Source of the DNA: Rhodobacter maris
Lineage (GTDB): Bacteria > Pseudomonadota > Alphaproteobacteria > Rhodobacterales > Rhodobacteraceae
Direction: 5' to 3'
DNA length: 64,000 nt
Assembly: GCF_900217815.1 (NCBI RefSeq)
Contig: NZ_OBMT01000001.1
Coordinates: forward strand, 124,001-188,000
The notes under the pieces were generated by a model. That model was not told the DNA's origin. It did not search any database and was given only the letters and a program-made list of their open reading frames with translations. Positions 1 through 8,305 of the stretch are shown piece after piece (the first letter of the stretch is position 1; each line of letters begins with the position of its first letter). The position numbers were made by a program, and so were the translations under genes.

Positions 1-1
1 C

Positions 2-64
2 AACCACCTGCTCTATGACAGCCGCGAATTCGGCCTCACCCTCGGAGTGAAATCGGTGTTCTGA
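2..64 (+). CDS. C-terminal end of a probable outer-membrane beta-barrel protein (partial)
   Basis: Only the last 20 codons and the TGA stop lie in the window. The residues read NHLLYDSREFGLTLGVKSVF, an alternating polar/hydrophobic strand that ends in phenylalanine. A terminal aromatic residue after an amphipathic strand is the usual signal for outer-membrane barrel assembly, as in TonB-dependent receptors and porins. Which barrel family it is cannot be decided from this stub. The next gene, gloA, starts 57 bases downstream on the same strand. Confidence 0.5.
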   Translation, partial: NHLLYDSREFGLTLGVKSVF

Positions 65-121
65 CCTTGCCGCCGGGGCGCGCGGGACTACACTCGCGCC
101 ACCGACATAAGGAGAAAACCG

Positions 122-550
122 ATGCAGATCCGTTACCTGCACACGATGTTGCGGGTGCTCGACCTGGAGCGCTCGATCGCATTCTTTGCCCTTTTGGGCC
201 TGCGCGAGACGCGCCGCATCGAAAGCGAGGCGGGCCGGTTCACGCTCGTCTTCATGGCGCCCGAAGGGCAGGAGGAATGCCCGGTCGAGTTGACCTACAA
301 CTGGGATGGCGACGCGGGCCTGCCCTCAGACAGCCGCCATTTCGGCCATCTCGCCTATGAGGTCGAAGATATTTACGCGATCTGCGCGCATCTGCAGGCC
401 AATGGCGTCACGATCAACCGCCCGCCGCGCGATGGCCGCATGGCCTTTGTGCGCAGCCCCGACAATGCCTCGATCGAGCTTTTGCAAAAAGGCGCGTCGC
501 GCGCGCCGGCCGAGCCGTGGCTCTCGATGCCCAATACCGGGCATTGGTGA
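122..550 (+). CDS. gloA: Lactoylglutathione lyase (glyoxalase I)
   Basis: The 142-residue product matches a single-domain bacterial glyoxalase I, which isomerises the methylglyoxal-glutathione hemithioacetal to S-lactoylglutathione in the cytoplasm. The metal ligands of the family can be placed at H7, E56 (VELTYNW), H76 (FGHLAYEV) and E119 (SIELLQK). The signature NWD near residue 60 and the C-terminal SIELLQK strand are intact, and the length is normal for the family. An AAGGAG ribosome binding site (aaggagaaaacc) precedes the ATG. The gene converges on pth, with the two stop codons only 3 bases apart. Confidence 0.93.
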   Translation: MQIRYLHTMLRVLDLERSIAFFALLGLRETRRIESEAGRFTLVFMAPEGQEECPVELTYNWDGDAGLPSDSRHFGHLAYEVEDIYAICAHLQANGVTINRPPRDGRMAFVRSPDNASIELLQKGASRAPAEPWLSMPNTGHW

Positions 551-553
551 GGC

Positions 554-1261
554 TTAGCGCTTGAACCGGTCGGCGAGCTTTTCAAGCGCCGACCGGGTAT
601 CGTCGGCCGGGAGGTCGGGCTTCGGCTCAAGCGTCCCTTTCGGCTCGGGTTTCGCCCGCCCCGCATCGGGGCGCGTGCCGGTGGAAGCGCGCGGCGGCGC
701 CATCCTCAGCGCCACGGCATTGAGGAATTTTGCGCCCTCCCCCGCCGCGAGCGCCGGAGCGCCGTCCGAGATCCCGCGCATCAGATCATCGAGCCAGTCC
801 GCCTCGGCCTTGGCGAAATCCGAGAGCACATAGCCCGCCACCCGGGTCTTGTCCCCCGGATGGCCAATGCCGAGCCGCACCCGCGCATAGGCCTCGCCCA
901 TATGCTGATGGATCGAGCGCAACCCGTTATGACCCGCATGCCCGCCGCCGGTCTTGAGTCGGCATTTGCCCGGCGCGAGGTCAAGCTCGTCATGGAACAC
1001 GGTGATCGCCTCGACCGGCACTTTGTAGAAATCCGCCGCCGCCCGCACCGACTGGCCCGACAGGTTCATGAAGGTCTCTGGCTTGAGCAGCAGCACCCGG
1101 GCCGCGCCGAACCGACCCTCGCTCACCTGCCCCTGAAACGCTTTTTTCCAAGGCGCAAAGCCGTGGTCTGCGGCGATCCGATCCACCGCCATGAAGCCGA
1201 TATTGTGCCGGTTCGCGGCATATTTCGCACCGGGATTGCCGAGGCCGACCCAAAGCTGCAT
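554..1261 (-). CDS. pth: Peptidyl-tRNA hydrolase
   Basis: This 235-residue protein releases tRNA from prematurely dissociated peptidyl-tRNA. The N-terminus MQLWVGLGNPG and the NRHNIGF segment with catalytic His19 are characteristic, and the central FMNLSG and DELDL motifs are present. The catalytic domain ends near residue 185. A Pro/Lys/Glu-rich tail of about 45 residues follows, longer than in the enteric enzyme but common in alphaproteobacteria. The gene lies downstream of rplY on the same strand, about 190 bases away, the usual rplY-pth pairing; a predicted intrinsic terminator lies between them, so pth may have its own promoter. Confidence 0.97.
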   Translation of the reverse strand: MQLWVGLGNPGAKYAANRHNIGFMAVDRIAADHGFAPWKKAFQGQVSEGRFGAARVLLLKPETFMNLSGQSVRAAADFYKVPVEAITVFHDELDLAPGKCRLKTGGGHAGHNGLRSIHQHMGEAYARVRLGIGHPGDKTRVAGYVLSDFAKAEADWLDDLMRGISDGAPALAAGEGAKFLNAVALRMAPPRASTGTRPDAGRAKPEPKGTLEPKPDLPADDTRSALEKLADRFKR

Positions 1262-1301
1262 GGCGTCTCTCCTTTGGTCGCGGTTCTAGCGGTGAGGGGC
1301 G

Positions 1302-1353
1302 CAGGGGGCCAGCCCCCTCTTCGGCTGCGCCGAATTCACCCCCTGGATATTTG
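1302..1353. repeat. GC-rich palindromic repeat, family 1, copy A
   Basis: Read on the minus strand the element runs gcaaatatccaggggg, then a 6-bp stem ttcggc/gccgaa closed by a gca loop (plus coordinates 1320-1334), then a gagggggc tract that can fold with a second C tract. The same layout, with a different but still paired stem sequence, occurs at 42152-42199 inside xdhA. It lies between pth and rplY and codes for nothing recognisable. Confidence 0.6.
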
Positions 1354-1396
1354 CCTCAAGTCGAAGGGAAAAGGCGCCTTGGACGGCGGGCGCTCA

Positions 1397-1427
1397 AAAC
1401 GAAAACGCCGGACCCAGGGCCCGGCGT
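1397..1427 (-). terminator. Rho-independent terminator of rplY
   Basis: On the minus strand a 7-bp stem (acgccgg at 1405-1411 paired with ccggcgt at 1421-1427) is followed by the T-rich run ttttcgtttt. It lies 27 bases beyond the rplY stop codon and so should end most rplY transcripts before pth. Confidence 0.75.
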
Positions 1428-1453
1428 CAGCGATTGTTCCTGCGAAGCCCCGA

Positions 1454-2059
1454 TCAGGCCTGGGCTTCTTCGTTGTCCGACGACACCAGACCCGAAGGCG
1501 CGGTGATATTGGCCACGACGAAGTTGCGGTCGATCGTCGGCTTGCAGCCTTCCGGAAGCGGGATGTCATTGATGTGGATGACTTCGCCGATGTTGCGGCC
1601 GCTCAGGTCCACGGTGATGTGATCCGGGATATCGCCGGCCATCACTTCAAGCTCCACCTCGGGGCGCACGATCGTCAGCGTGCCGCCACGCTTCAGGCCG
1701 GGGCTCGCTTCGGCATTGTCGAAGTTCACGTGGATGAACAGGTTGATGCGCGAGGCGCGGTGGGTGCGCATGAAGTCGATGTGGGTCGGCAGATCCTTCA
1801 CCACGTCTTTTTGCACGCCGCGGCAGATCACGCGCACATCTTCCTGCCCGTCGATGTGCAGGTTGAACAGCGTCGACAGGAAGCGGCCCTTGCGCAGGCG
1901 GGTGAGCAGCTTGTTGTAGTCGAGGTTGATCGCGAGCGGTTCCTTGCCATCGCCATAAACGATGCCGGGCACCTTGCCCTCACGACGTGCTGCGCGAGCG
2001 GCCCCCTTGCCCGTCCCCGTGCGCACCTCGGCTTCGAGAGTTTCGATCTCTTTGGCCAT
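1454..2059 (-). CDS. rplY: 50S ribosomal protein L25 (Ctc form)
   Basis: The 201-residue product begins [19 protein letters not shown] and fits the long, two-domain Ctc form of L25, which binds 5S rRNA in the large subunit. The N-terminal L25 domain covers about residues 5-95 and the C-terminal beta domain about 100-190, ending in an acidic tail. An upstream in-frame start would add 38 unrelated residues. I chose the ATG at 2059 because a GGAG site lies 7 bases before it and family homology begins there. The leader carries an unusual hairpin with a U tract just before the ribosome binding site. Confidence 0.96.
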   Translation of the reverse strand: MAKEIETLEAEVRTGTGKGAARAARREGKVPGIVYGDGKEPLAINLDYNKLLTRLRKGRFLSTLFNLHIDGQEDVRVICRGVQKDVVKDLPTHIDFMRTHRASRINLFIHVNFDNAEASPGLKRGGTLTIVRPEVELEVMAGDIPDHITVDLSGRNIGEVIHINDIPLPEGCKPTIDRNFVVANITAPSGLVSSDNEEAQA

Positions 2060-2070
2060 CTGGTATCTCC

Positions 2071-2106
2071 AATAAAAAAAAGGGCCCCCTCCAAGGGTGT
2101 GGGCCC
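2071..2106 (-). promoter_or_regulatory. Hairpin plus U tract in the rplY leader (possible attenuator or protein-binding site)
   Basis: In the rplY message the arms gggccc (2101-2106) and gggccc (2082-2087) form a stem, with inner G/C tracts that can extend it. It is followed directly by eight U residues (2074-2081) and then the GGAG of rplY. This has the form of an intrinsic terminator placed between the promoter and the gene. No minus-strand gene upstream needs terminating here, because the neighbour on that side is on the plus strand. Confidence 0.55.
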
Positions 2107-2117
2107 GTGAGGGCTTG

Positions 2118-2146
2118 CGCATAGCGCCGGAGCCCAATTTTGGCAA
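2118..2146 (-). promoter_or_regulatory. Predicted housekeeping promoter of rplY
   Basis: On the minus strand, TTGCCA (2141-2146) and TATGCG (2118-2123) are separated by exactly 17 bases, a reasonable sigma-70-type promoter. Transcription would start near 2110, almost at the first base of the leader hairpin. Confidence 0.45.
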
Positions 2147-2299
2147 GGCAAAAACGGGTGAACCGGCGCGCAAAGGGGCTGCGCCGAAATCACCCAGAGG
2201 AAGCCGGTATCAAGGCTGCGGCGCTTGCGCTAGTCTCCCCCCGCATGCGGGCGCGAAAGTGCTGGCGGGAATGGATAATCGGCAGACGAGGAACGGACC

Positions 2300-3664
2300 G
2301 TGGGAGCTGAGGCAGAGAACGCGCTGAAGGCAGGGCTGGTCAGGCTGGGCAGGGAAGCCGGAGGCGCGGAGCCGCTGGTCGAGGCCTTAGCGGCGGATCT
2401 CGCCGCGGGGCGATTCTCCGCGCCCGACCTTGCCGCGACGGCGCTGCGCGGCGCGCTCGCCGCTGCGGCCGAAACGAAGGCCGCGGGCAGCGCGGTGCTG
2501 GCCGAGGTGGCCGCACTCAACGATCAAGGCGCGCGCGAGGAGGCCGCCGCGCGGCTCACGGCGGCGGGCGAGACGCTCAGTGCGGCCGCGTTCCGGCAGG
2601 ACCGGATCTGCAACGCCACCGAGCGTGCCGCGGCGCGCCACCTTGAAGCGCTGAAGGCGGCCGCGCCTGCGGGGGGCGTGATCCGCGCCGCTGTGGAGCT
2701 GCTTTATGCCGAGCTTGAGGCGGGCGAGGCCGAAAACGACCCCTGGCGGCTGCTCGTCGCGCTGGAGATCGCGAAAGCGCTGATGAAACGTGCCAAGGGC
2801 CGCGATCTCGGTCAGGCGCAGACGAGCCTTGCCAATTGCCATCAGGTGATCGGCCAGTTCCGCCCCGGCCGCAAGCATCTCGACCTTGCCGCCGATCTTT
2901 TTGCCGCCGCCGCCAAGGCTGCGGTCCGCACCAAGCAGCCGGAGAACTGGGCCTATGCGCAGCATAACCTCGGCGGCATTTCCGAACTCATCGGCCTGCG
3001 TCATCAGGACGGGGCGATGCTGAAAAAGGCCGTGAAGGCCTATGGCAACGTCCTGGAAGTCTTCAATGCGCAGGCCCATCCGGTCGAATGGGCCAATGCC
3101 ACGAGCGCACTCGCCAATGTGAGGGCGGCGCTCGGGCGGATGGCGCAGGACAATGTCGAGATCGAGGAAGCGATCAAGATGTTTGACGATGTCTTTGACG
3201 CGCTCAAAGGTGAAGAGCACGCACAGGATGCCGCCGCGGCGCGGGCCAATCATGCCATTGCGCGCCGTCATCTGGGCGAGGTGAGAAAGGACGAGGCGCT
3301 CCTTTTCACCGCCCTCGAAGATTTTGCCGAAGCGCTTGAAGACACTTCCGCCCCCGCCCCCCGCGCGCGGCTTTTGCATGCCCGAGGGCTTGCGCATCTG
3401 GCGCTCGCCGGACTTTTGCCGGACACGCAATGGGCAGACAGGGCAGAGGCGGATTTCGAGGCGGCGCGCACCCTTGGGAGCCGCGATTTCGCAGATTACC
3501 GGGCGGGCGCGAACCATATCGGCCTCGCCCGCGTGGCGCTGGCAAAGGGCGACACCGCCGGGGCGGAAGCGGCGCTTGAAAAGGCCGAAGCCGCCTTTGC
3601 CGCCGAGCCCGCCAGTGCCGCACTCAGGGAATGTGAAAGCCTGCGCGCCGCGCTTGCCGGATAA
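2300..3664 (+). CDS. TPR-repeat protein of unknown function
   Basis: The 454-residue, alanine-rich, almost entirely helical protein has helical pairs from about residue 140 onward that read as degenerate tetratricopeptide repeats, for example WAYAQHNLGGISELIG and WANATSALANVRAALG. No signal peptide or membrane segment is seen, so a cytoplasmic protein-protein scaffold is likely. I chose the GTG at 2300, preceded by GAGGAA at about 7 bases. Its stop codon abuts the stop codon of convergent ychF with no gap. I do not recognise a named family and no partner is evident from the context. Confidence 0.75.
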   Translation: MGAEAENALKAGLVRLGREAGGAEPLVEALAADLAAGRFSAPDLAATALRGALAAAAETKAAGSAVLAEVAALNDQGAREEAAARLTAAGETLSAAAFRQDRICNATERAAARHLEALKAAAPAGGVIRAAVELLYAELEAGEAENDPWRLLVALEIAKALMKRAKGRDLGQAQTSLANCHQVIGQFRPGRKHLDLAADLFAAAAKAAVRTKQPENWAYAQHNLGGISELIGLRHQDGAMLKKAVKAYGNVLEVFNAQAHPVEWANATSALANVRAALGRMAQDNVEIEEAIKMFDDVFDALKGEEHAQDAAAARANHAIARRHLGEVRKDEALLFTALEDFAEALEDTSAPAPRARLLHARGLAHLALAGLLPDTQWADRAEADFEAARTLGSRDFADYRAGANHIGLARVALAKGDTAGAEAALEKAEAAFAAEPASAALRECESLRAALAG

Positions 3665-4762
3665 TTATGCGTTGAACAGGAAGTGCAGCACGTCACCGTC
3701 CTGGACTTCGTAGGTCTTGCCCTCGACGCGGAACTTGCCCGCCTCCTTGGCGCCCACCTCGCCGCGGTATTGCACGTAATCTTCGTAAGCCACGGTTTCG
3801 GCACGGATGAAGCCGCGCTCGAAATCGCCGTGGATCACACCCGCGGCGGCGGGGGCAAGGGTGCCCTTGCGAATGGTCCAGGCGCGCGCCTCTTTCGGGC
3901 CCACGGTAAAATAGGTCTGCAGGCCCAGAAGGTCGTGACCGGCGCGGATGAGCCGATCAAGCCCCGGCTCGTGCAGGCCCAACTCTTCAAGGAACATCGC
4001 CGCTTCCTCGGCCTCGAGCTGAGAAATCTCTTCCTCGATCTTGGCCGAAATCACCACCGCCGCCGCGCCGCTTTCGCGCGCCATCGCCGCCACGCGCTCG
4101 GATTGCGCATTGCCTTTGGCCGCGTTTTCTTCCTCGACGTTGCAGACGTAAAGCACCGGCTTGGCGGTGAGCAGTTGCAGCATGCCCCAGGCCTTGCGGT
4201 CGTCGTCCGCCACCTTGACGGTGCGCGCGGGGCGACCGGCCTCAAGCGCCTCTTTCGCGGCCAGCATCAGCCGCGCATCTTCCTTGGCCTGTTTGTCGCC
4301 CGCATTGATCTTGCGCGCGATATTGGCGAGCCGCTTTTCAAGGCTTTCAAGGTCCGCGATCATCAGCTCGGTCTCGATCGTCTCGGCATCCGCCAAGGGA
4401 TCGACCCGGCCCTCAACATGCGTCACATCGCCGTCTTCGAAACAGCGCAGCACATGGGCGATGGCATCGGTCTCGCGGATATTGGCCAGAAACTGGTTGC
4501 CCAGACCCTCGCCCTTGGAGGCGCCTTTCACAAGGCCCGCAATATCGACAAAGGTCATCCGCGTCGGGATGATCTGCTTCGAGCCCGCGATCTCGGCGAG
4601 CGTGTCAAGGCGCGGGTCGGGCACCGCCACCTCGCCCACATTGGGCTCGATGGTGCAGAAGGGGAAGTTCGCCGCCTGCGCCGCGGCGGTTTTCGTCAAT
4701 GCGTTGAACAGCGTCGACTTGCCCACGTTCGGCAAGCCCACGATCCCCATGCGAAAGCCCAT
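3665..4762 (-). CDS. ychF: Redox-responsive ATPase YchF
   Basis: This is a 365-residue Obg-family P-loop protein that prefers ATP and associates with ribosomes. [17 protein letters not shown] carries the G1 loop. The [12 protein letters not shown] switch region, a coiled insertion around residues 135-200 and a C-terminal TGS domain (about 280-365, ending in DVLHFLFNA) complete the expected layout. The start is set at 4762 by family length and by GGAG immediately upstream. The longer open frame would add 36 residues not found in the family. Confidence 0.97.
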   Translation of the reverse strand: MGFRMGIVGLPNVGKSTLFNALTKTAAAQAANFPFCTIEPNVGEVAVPDPRLDTLAEIAGSKQIIPTRMTFVDIAGLVKGASKGEGLGNQFLANIRETDAIAHVLRCFEDGDVTHVEGRVDPLADAETIETELMIADLESLEKRLANIARKINAGDKQAKEDARLMLAAKEALEAGRPARTVKVADDDRKAWGMLQLLTAKPVLYVCNVEEENAAKGNAQSERVAAMARESGAAAVVISAKIEEEISQLEAEEAAMFLEELGLHEPGLDRLIRAGHDLLGLQTYFTVGPKEARAWTIRKGTLAPAAAGVIHGDFERGFIRAETVAYEDYVQYRGEVGAKEAGKFRVEGKTYEVQDGDVLHFLFNA

Positions 4763-4899
4763 GACACTCTCCTGTTGCTTGCCCTGATTGCTTGCGGCCT
4801 CATACGCGGGGGCGGGCGGCAACGCAAGCGCGGCCCTTTCGCCATTGATTTTCCCGCAGGCTTCGCTCAAACCGCGATGAGCATTTCCGGGGGAAGACC

Positions 4900-5691
4900 A
4901 TGACTCGTATCGACGCCAAATTCGCCGCGCTGAAGGCCGAGGGCAAGAAAGCCTTTGTCGCCTATATCATGGCGGGCGACCCGGACCGTGAGACCTCGAT
5001 GGAGATCTTGCGCGGCATGCCCGCGGCGGGGGTTGATGTGATCGAGCTGGGCCTTCCCTTCACCGACCCGATGGCGGATGGCCCGACGATCCAGCTTGCC
5101 GGCCAACGCGCGCTCGACGGCGGGCAAACCCTGCAAAAGACCCTCGACATGGTGGCGGAGTTCCGCAAGAGCGATGATACCACGCCGATCGTGATGATGG
5201 GCTATTACAACCCGATCTATAACCGCGGCGTGCCGAAATTCCTCGCCGATGCGAAAGCGGCCGGAATCGACGGGCTGATCGTCGTTGACCTGCCCCCCGA
5301 GGAAGATGAGGAACTGTGCCTGCCCGCGGCGGAGGTGGGGATCAACTTCATCCGCCTCGCCACACCCACGACCGATGAAAAGCGCCTGCCCAAAGTGCTG
5401 CAGAATACCTCGGGCTTTGTCTATTACGTCTCGGTGACCGGCATCACCGGAAGCCAGGCGGCGCAGGTGGCCGATGTCGCGCCGGAAGTGGCGCGGATCA
5501 AGGCGGCGACCGATCTGCCGCTGATCGTCGGCTTTGGCATCTCGACGCCCGAGGCCGCGCGCACCATCGCCGCAGTGGCCGACGGCTGCGTAATCGGCTC
5601 GGCGATCGTGAAGGAAATCGGCGCGGGCAAGAGCCCGGCAGAGGTGCTCAAAACCGTCGCGGCGCTCGCGGCGGGCGCGCATTCGGCCTGA
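4900..5691 (+). CDS. trpA: Tryptophan synthase alpha chain
   Basis: The 263-residue TIM barrel cleaves indole-3-glycerol phosphate to indole and glyceraldehyde 3-phosphate, passing indole to TrpB. The catalytic pair is visible as E49 in VIELGLPF and D60 in PMADGPTIQ. The later phosphate-binding segments VGFGIST and [10 protein letters not shown] are intact. GGGGGA lies upstream of the ATG. No trpB or trpF lies next to it, so trpA is separated from the rest of its pathway, at least on this side. A divergent ychF promoter lies upstream. Confidence 0.97.
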   Translation: MTRIDAKFAALKAEGKKAFVAYIMAGDPDRETSMEILRGMPAAGVDVIELGLPFTDPMADGPTIQLAGQRALDGGQTLQKTLDMVAEFRKSDDTTPIVMMGYYNPIYNRGVPKFLADAKAAGIDGLIVVDLPPEEDEELCLPAAEVGINFIRLATPTTDEKRLPKVLQNTSGFVYYVSVTGITGSQAAQVADVAPEVARIKAATDLPLIVGFGISTPEAARTIAAVADGCVIGSAIVKEIGAGKSPAEVLKTVAALAAGAHSA

Positions 5692-5778
5692 ATGCAAAGC
5701 GGAGCACCGTCCGGTCTTGCCCCGCCGCTTGCAATTGGCACAGCAATTGGTAAGTTCGCCTGACCAGTTGGAGGGGCT

Positions 5779-6942
5779 ATGACTGTCATTACCTGCATCG
5801 ACGATCTGAAGGCATTGCACCGCAAGCGCACGCCAAAGATGTTCTTTGATTATTGCGAAAGCGGCTCTTACACCGAGCAGACTTTCCGCGAGAACGTGTC
5901 CGATTTCGCACAGATCCGGCTGCGCCAGAAAGTGGCCGTCGACATGTCGGGCCGCTCGACGGCCTCCACCATGGCCGGACAGCCGGTGACGATGCCGCTC
6001 GCGCTTTCCCCGGTGGGTCTTCTGGGCATGCAGCGCGCCGATGGCGAGATCAAGGCGGCGCGAGCGGCAGCAAAGTTCGGCGTGCCTTTCACGCTTTCCA
6101 CCATGTCGATCTGTTCGATCGAGGATGTGGCCGCCCATTCGCCCGCGCCGTTCTGGTTTCAGCTTTACGTCATGCGCGACGAAGACTTCGTCGACGCGAT
6201 CCTTGCGCGGGCCAAACGCGCGGGCTGCTCGGCGCTGGTGCTGACGCTCGATCTGCAAATTCTCGGCCAGCGCCACAAGGATCTGAAAAACGGCCTCTCC
6301 GCGCCGCCCAAGCTCACGCCGCGCAACCTTTTGAACATGGCGACAAAGACCCGATGGGGTCTTGAGATGCTCGGCACCAAGCGGCGCTTTTTTGGCAATA
6401 TCGTTGGCCATGCCAAGGGCGTGACCGATGCCTCCTCGCTTTTCAGCTGGACCGCGGAGCAGTTCGACCCCTGCCTCGATTGGTCAAAGATCGCCCGCAT
6501 CCGTGACCAATGGGGCGGCAAGTTCATCCTCAAGGGCGTGCTCGATGCCGAGGATGCCCGCGCGGCCGCCGATTTCGGCGCCGATGCGATCATCGTCTCG
6601 AACCATGGCGGGCGCCAGCTCGATGGAGCGCTCTCTTCGATCCGCATGCTGCCCGAGATCCTCAAGGCAGTGGACGGCAAGACGGAGGTCTGGCTCGACT
6701 CCGGCATCCGCTCGGGCCAGGACATTCTCAAGGCGCTGGCGCTCGGGGCCAAGGGGGCCATGGCCGGGCGGGCCTATGTTTACGGGCTGGGCGCGATGGG
6801 CGAGGCCGGCGTGACCCGTGCGCTCGAAGTGATGCAAAAGGAACTCGACATCTCGATGGCGCTGTGCGGCGAGAAGCGGGTGCAGGATCTGAGCCGCGAC
6901 AATCTTTTGATCCCGAACGGGTTCTTCGATACTTATGCCTGA
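5779..6942 (+). CDS. lldD: FMN-dependent L-lactate dehydrogenase / alpha-hydroxyacid oxidase
   Basis: The 387-residue product is a member of the FMN-dependent alpha-hydroxyacid dehydrogenase family, which oxidises L-2-hydroxyacids and passes electrons to quinone or oxygen. The active-site motif SNHGGRQLDG places the catalytic histidine at 276, with the substrate arginine in the same motif. FMN contacts such as WFQLYVMRD and LDSGIRSGQDI are present. The length equals that of bacterial LldD. The exact substrate (lactate, glycolate or mandelate) cannot be fixed from sequence. The last 10 bases overlap the convergent MFS gene. Confidence 0.88.
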   Translation: MTVITCIDDLKALHRKRTPKMFFDYCESGSYTEQTFRENVSDFAQIRLRQKVAVDMSGRSTASTMAGQPVTMPLALSPVGLLGMQRADGEIKAARAAAKFGVPFTLSTMSICSIEDVAAHSPAPFWFQLYVMRDEDFVDAILARAKRAGCSALVLTLDLQILGQRHKDLKNGLSAPPKLTPRNLLNMATKTRWGLEMLGTKRRFFGNIVGHAKGVTDASSLFSWTAEQFDPCLDWSKIARIRDQWGGKFILKGVLDAEDARAAADFGADAIIVSNHGGRQLDGALSSIRMLPEILKAVDGKTEVWLDSGIRSGQDILKALALGAKGAMAGRAYVYGLGAMGEAGVTRALEVMQKELDISMALCGEKRVQDLSRDNLLIPNGFFDTYA

Positions 6943-8099
6943 GCGAGACGGCACCGGGGCACCCGCAGCAAGGCGGCGAGCCCCGGCCCGATCATCGCAA
7001 GCACCAGCGCGAGCGACAGGAAGATCCCGCGCAGGCCGATCCCTTCGGCGAGTGCCCCCATCGCAACGGGGCCAATGAAAAAGCCCGAGAACCCGATCAT
7101 CCAGGCGCGCGAGAGTGCGCGCGCGCGTTCGGCCCGGGTCACGCGCTGGCACAGCAGCGCATTGGTCGAGGGCACGGCCACCGCGGCACCGATGCCGATC
7201 AGCCCAAGGCCGAGCACAGCCAGCGGCAGGCTTTGCGCGAGGGCCGCGAGCACTGCGCCAAGCACACCGAGGGCCGCCGAAAACGCTACGAGCCGCGCCT
7301 CGCCGAGCCGGCTGGCGAGCATCTGACCGCCCAGTCGGAACAGGCCCATCACGAGCCCGAACACCGCAGGCCCGAGCGCCCCGGCCCCCAAGGCCGCCCC
7401 CAACCCGCGCTCAAGATAGAGGGCCGACCATGTCTCGGTGGTGTTTTCGGTGACAAAGGCCGCAAACAGGATCACCGCCGCAGGCAGCACCACCCGCCAA
7501 GGTGCGCCCACGCGCGCGCCCGGCGCCTCTTGCACCGCAGGCATCGGCGCGGCGCTCCCGGCGCGCAGCCTCCAGGCGAGCGCAAGAAGCCCCAGCGCCA
7601 AAAGCGGTTGCACCGTTTCGGGCGCGCCCCCGGCACTGCGCCACCCCCCCACCAGCAGCGCCGCGCCGCCAAGCCCGAAGGAGAAAAGCGCGTGATTGCC
7701 GTTCATCAACGGCAGGCCGGTGTCGTGCTCCGCCTCGGAAATCTCGACATTGGCGGCGATATCGAGCGCCGACATCGCCGCCCCCATGACGAAAAGCGCC
7801 AGCGCCAGCGTCGCGGCGGAGCCGATGGCAAGCGGTGCCAGCGCGGCGAGCGCCAGCGCGACGGCGAGCACCGAAAGCGCCCGCGCCCCGAGCCGCGCCG
7901 TGATCCGCGCTACCAGCGCCATCGCCACCACGCCCCCAAGCGCGGAGGCAAGGAGCATCGCGCCGAAGAGCCCATCCTCCACACCCGCGCGCAGTTTGTA
8001 ATCCGGGATAAAGGCCGCGAAGGCGCCCCAGAAGGTGCCGAGCCCAAAAAGCGCGGGCCCGGTCCTTCGGCTCGCCCGCATCACCGCATCAATCCCCAT
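6933..8099 (-). CDS. Major facilitator superfamily transporter (YbjJ-like)
   Basis: The 388-residue protein has about twelve hydrophobic segments separated by short loops. The acidic/proton-sensitive segment after helix 4 and the second-half motif GLFRLGGQMLASRLGEA look like the drug/sugar exporter branch that includes YbjJ. I set the start at the ATG at 8099 because GGAGG precedes it by 9 bases. A GTG six codons upstream at 8117 is an alternative, also with a purine-rich site. The substrate is unknown. It overlaps lldD by 10 bases tail-to-tail. Confidence 0.8.
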   Translation of the reverse strand: MGIDAVMRASRRTGPALFGLGTFWGAFAAFIPDYKLRAGVEDGLFGAMLLASALGGVVAMALVARITARLGARALSVLAVALALAALAPLAIGSAATLALALFVMGAAMSALDIAANVEISEAEHDTGLPLMNGNHALFSFGLGGAALLVGGWRSAGGAPETVQPLLALGLLALAWRLRAGSAAPMPAVQEAPGARVGAPWRVVLPAAVILFAAFVTENTTETWSALYLERGLGAALGAGALGPAVFGLVMGLFRLGGQMLASRLGEARLVAFSAALGVLGAVLAALAQSLPLAVLGLGLIGIGAAVAVPSTNALLCQRVTRAERARALSRAWMIGFSGFFIGPVAMGALAEGIGLRGIFLSLALVLAMIGPGLAALLRVPRCRLAQA

Positions 8100-8246
8100 G
8101 GCCCCGGCCTCCGACACCCCGTTCCCCCTGCGCTAGCACGGGGGGAGGTGCTGTACCATGACAGCCCAAACCGCCCTTCGGCAGGCTTTCGCCGGGGCTG
8201 ACATCAATGCGTGAACATGTTGCGCTGTCGTCGTTCAGGAGCCAGC

Positions 8247-8300
8247 GGGGGGTGCGGGGGGCGGCAGCCCCCCGCCGGGTCGCCGCGCTTGGCGCGGCGA
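8247..8300. repeat. GC-rich double-hairpin repeat, family 2, copy C
   Basis: Stem 1 is gcggggggc/gccccccgc (8254-8262 with 8267-8275) around a ggca loop. A short spacer ccgggt leads to stem 2, cgccgcgc/gcgcggcg (8281-8288 with 8292-8299), followed by aaa. The same layout occurs at 60987-61052. It lies just downstream of preA and may serve as its 3' end or as a terminator. Confidence 0.65.
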
Positions 8301-8305
8301 AACCC

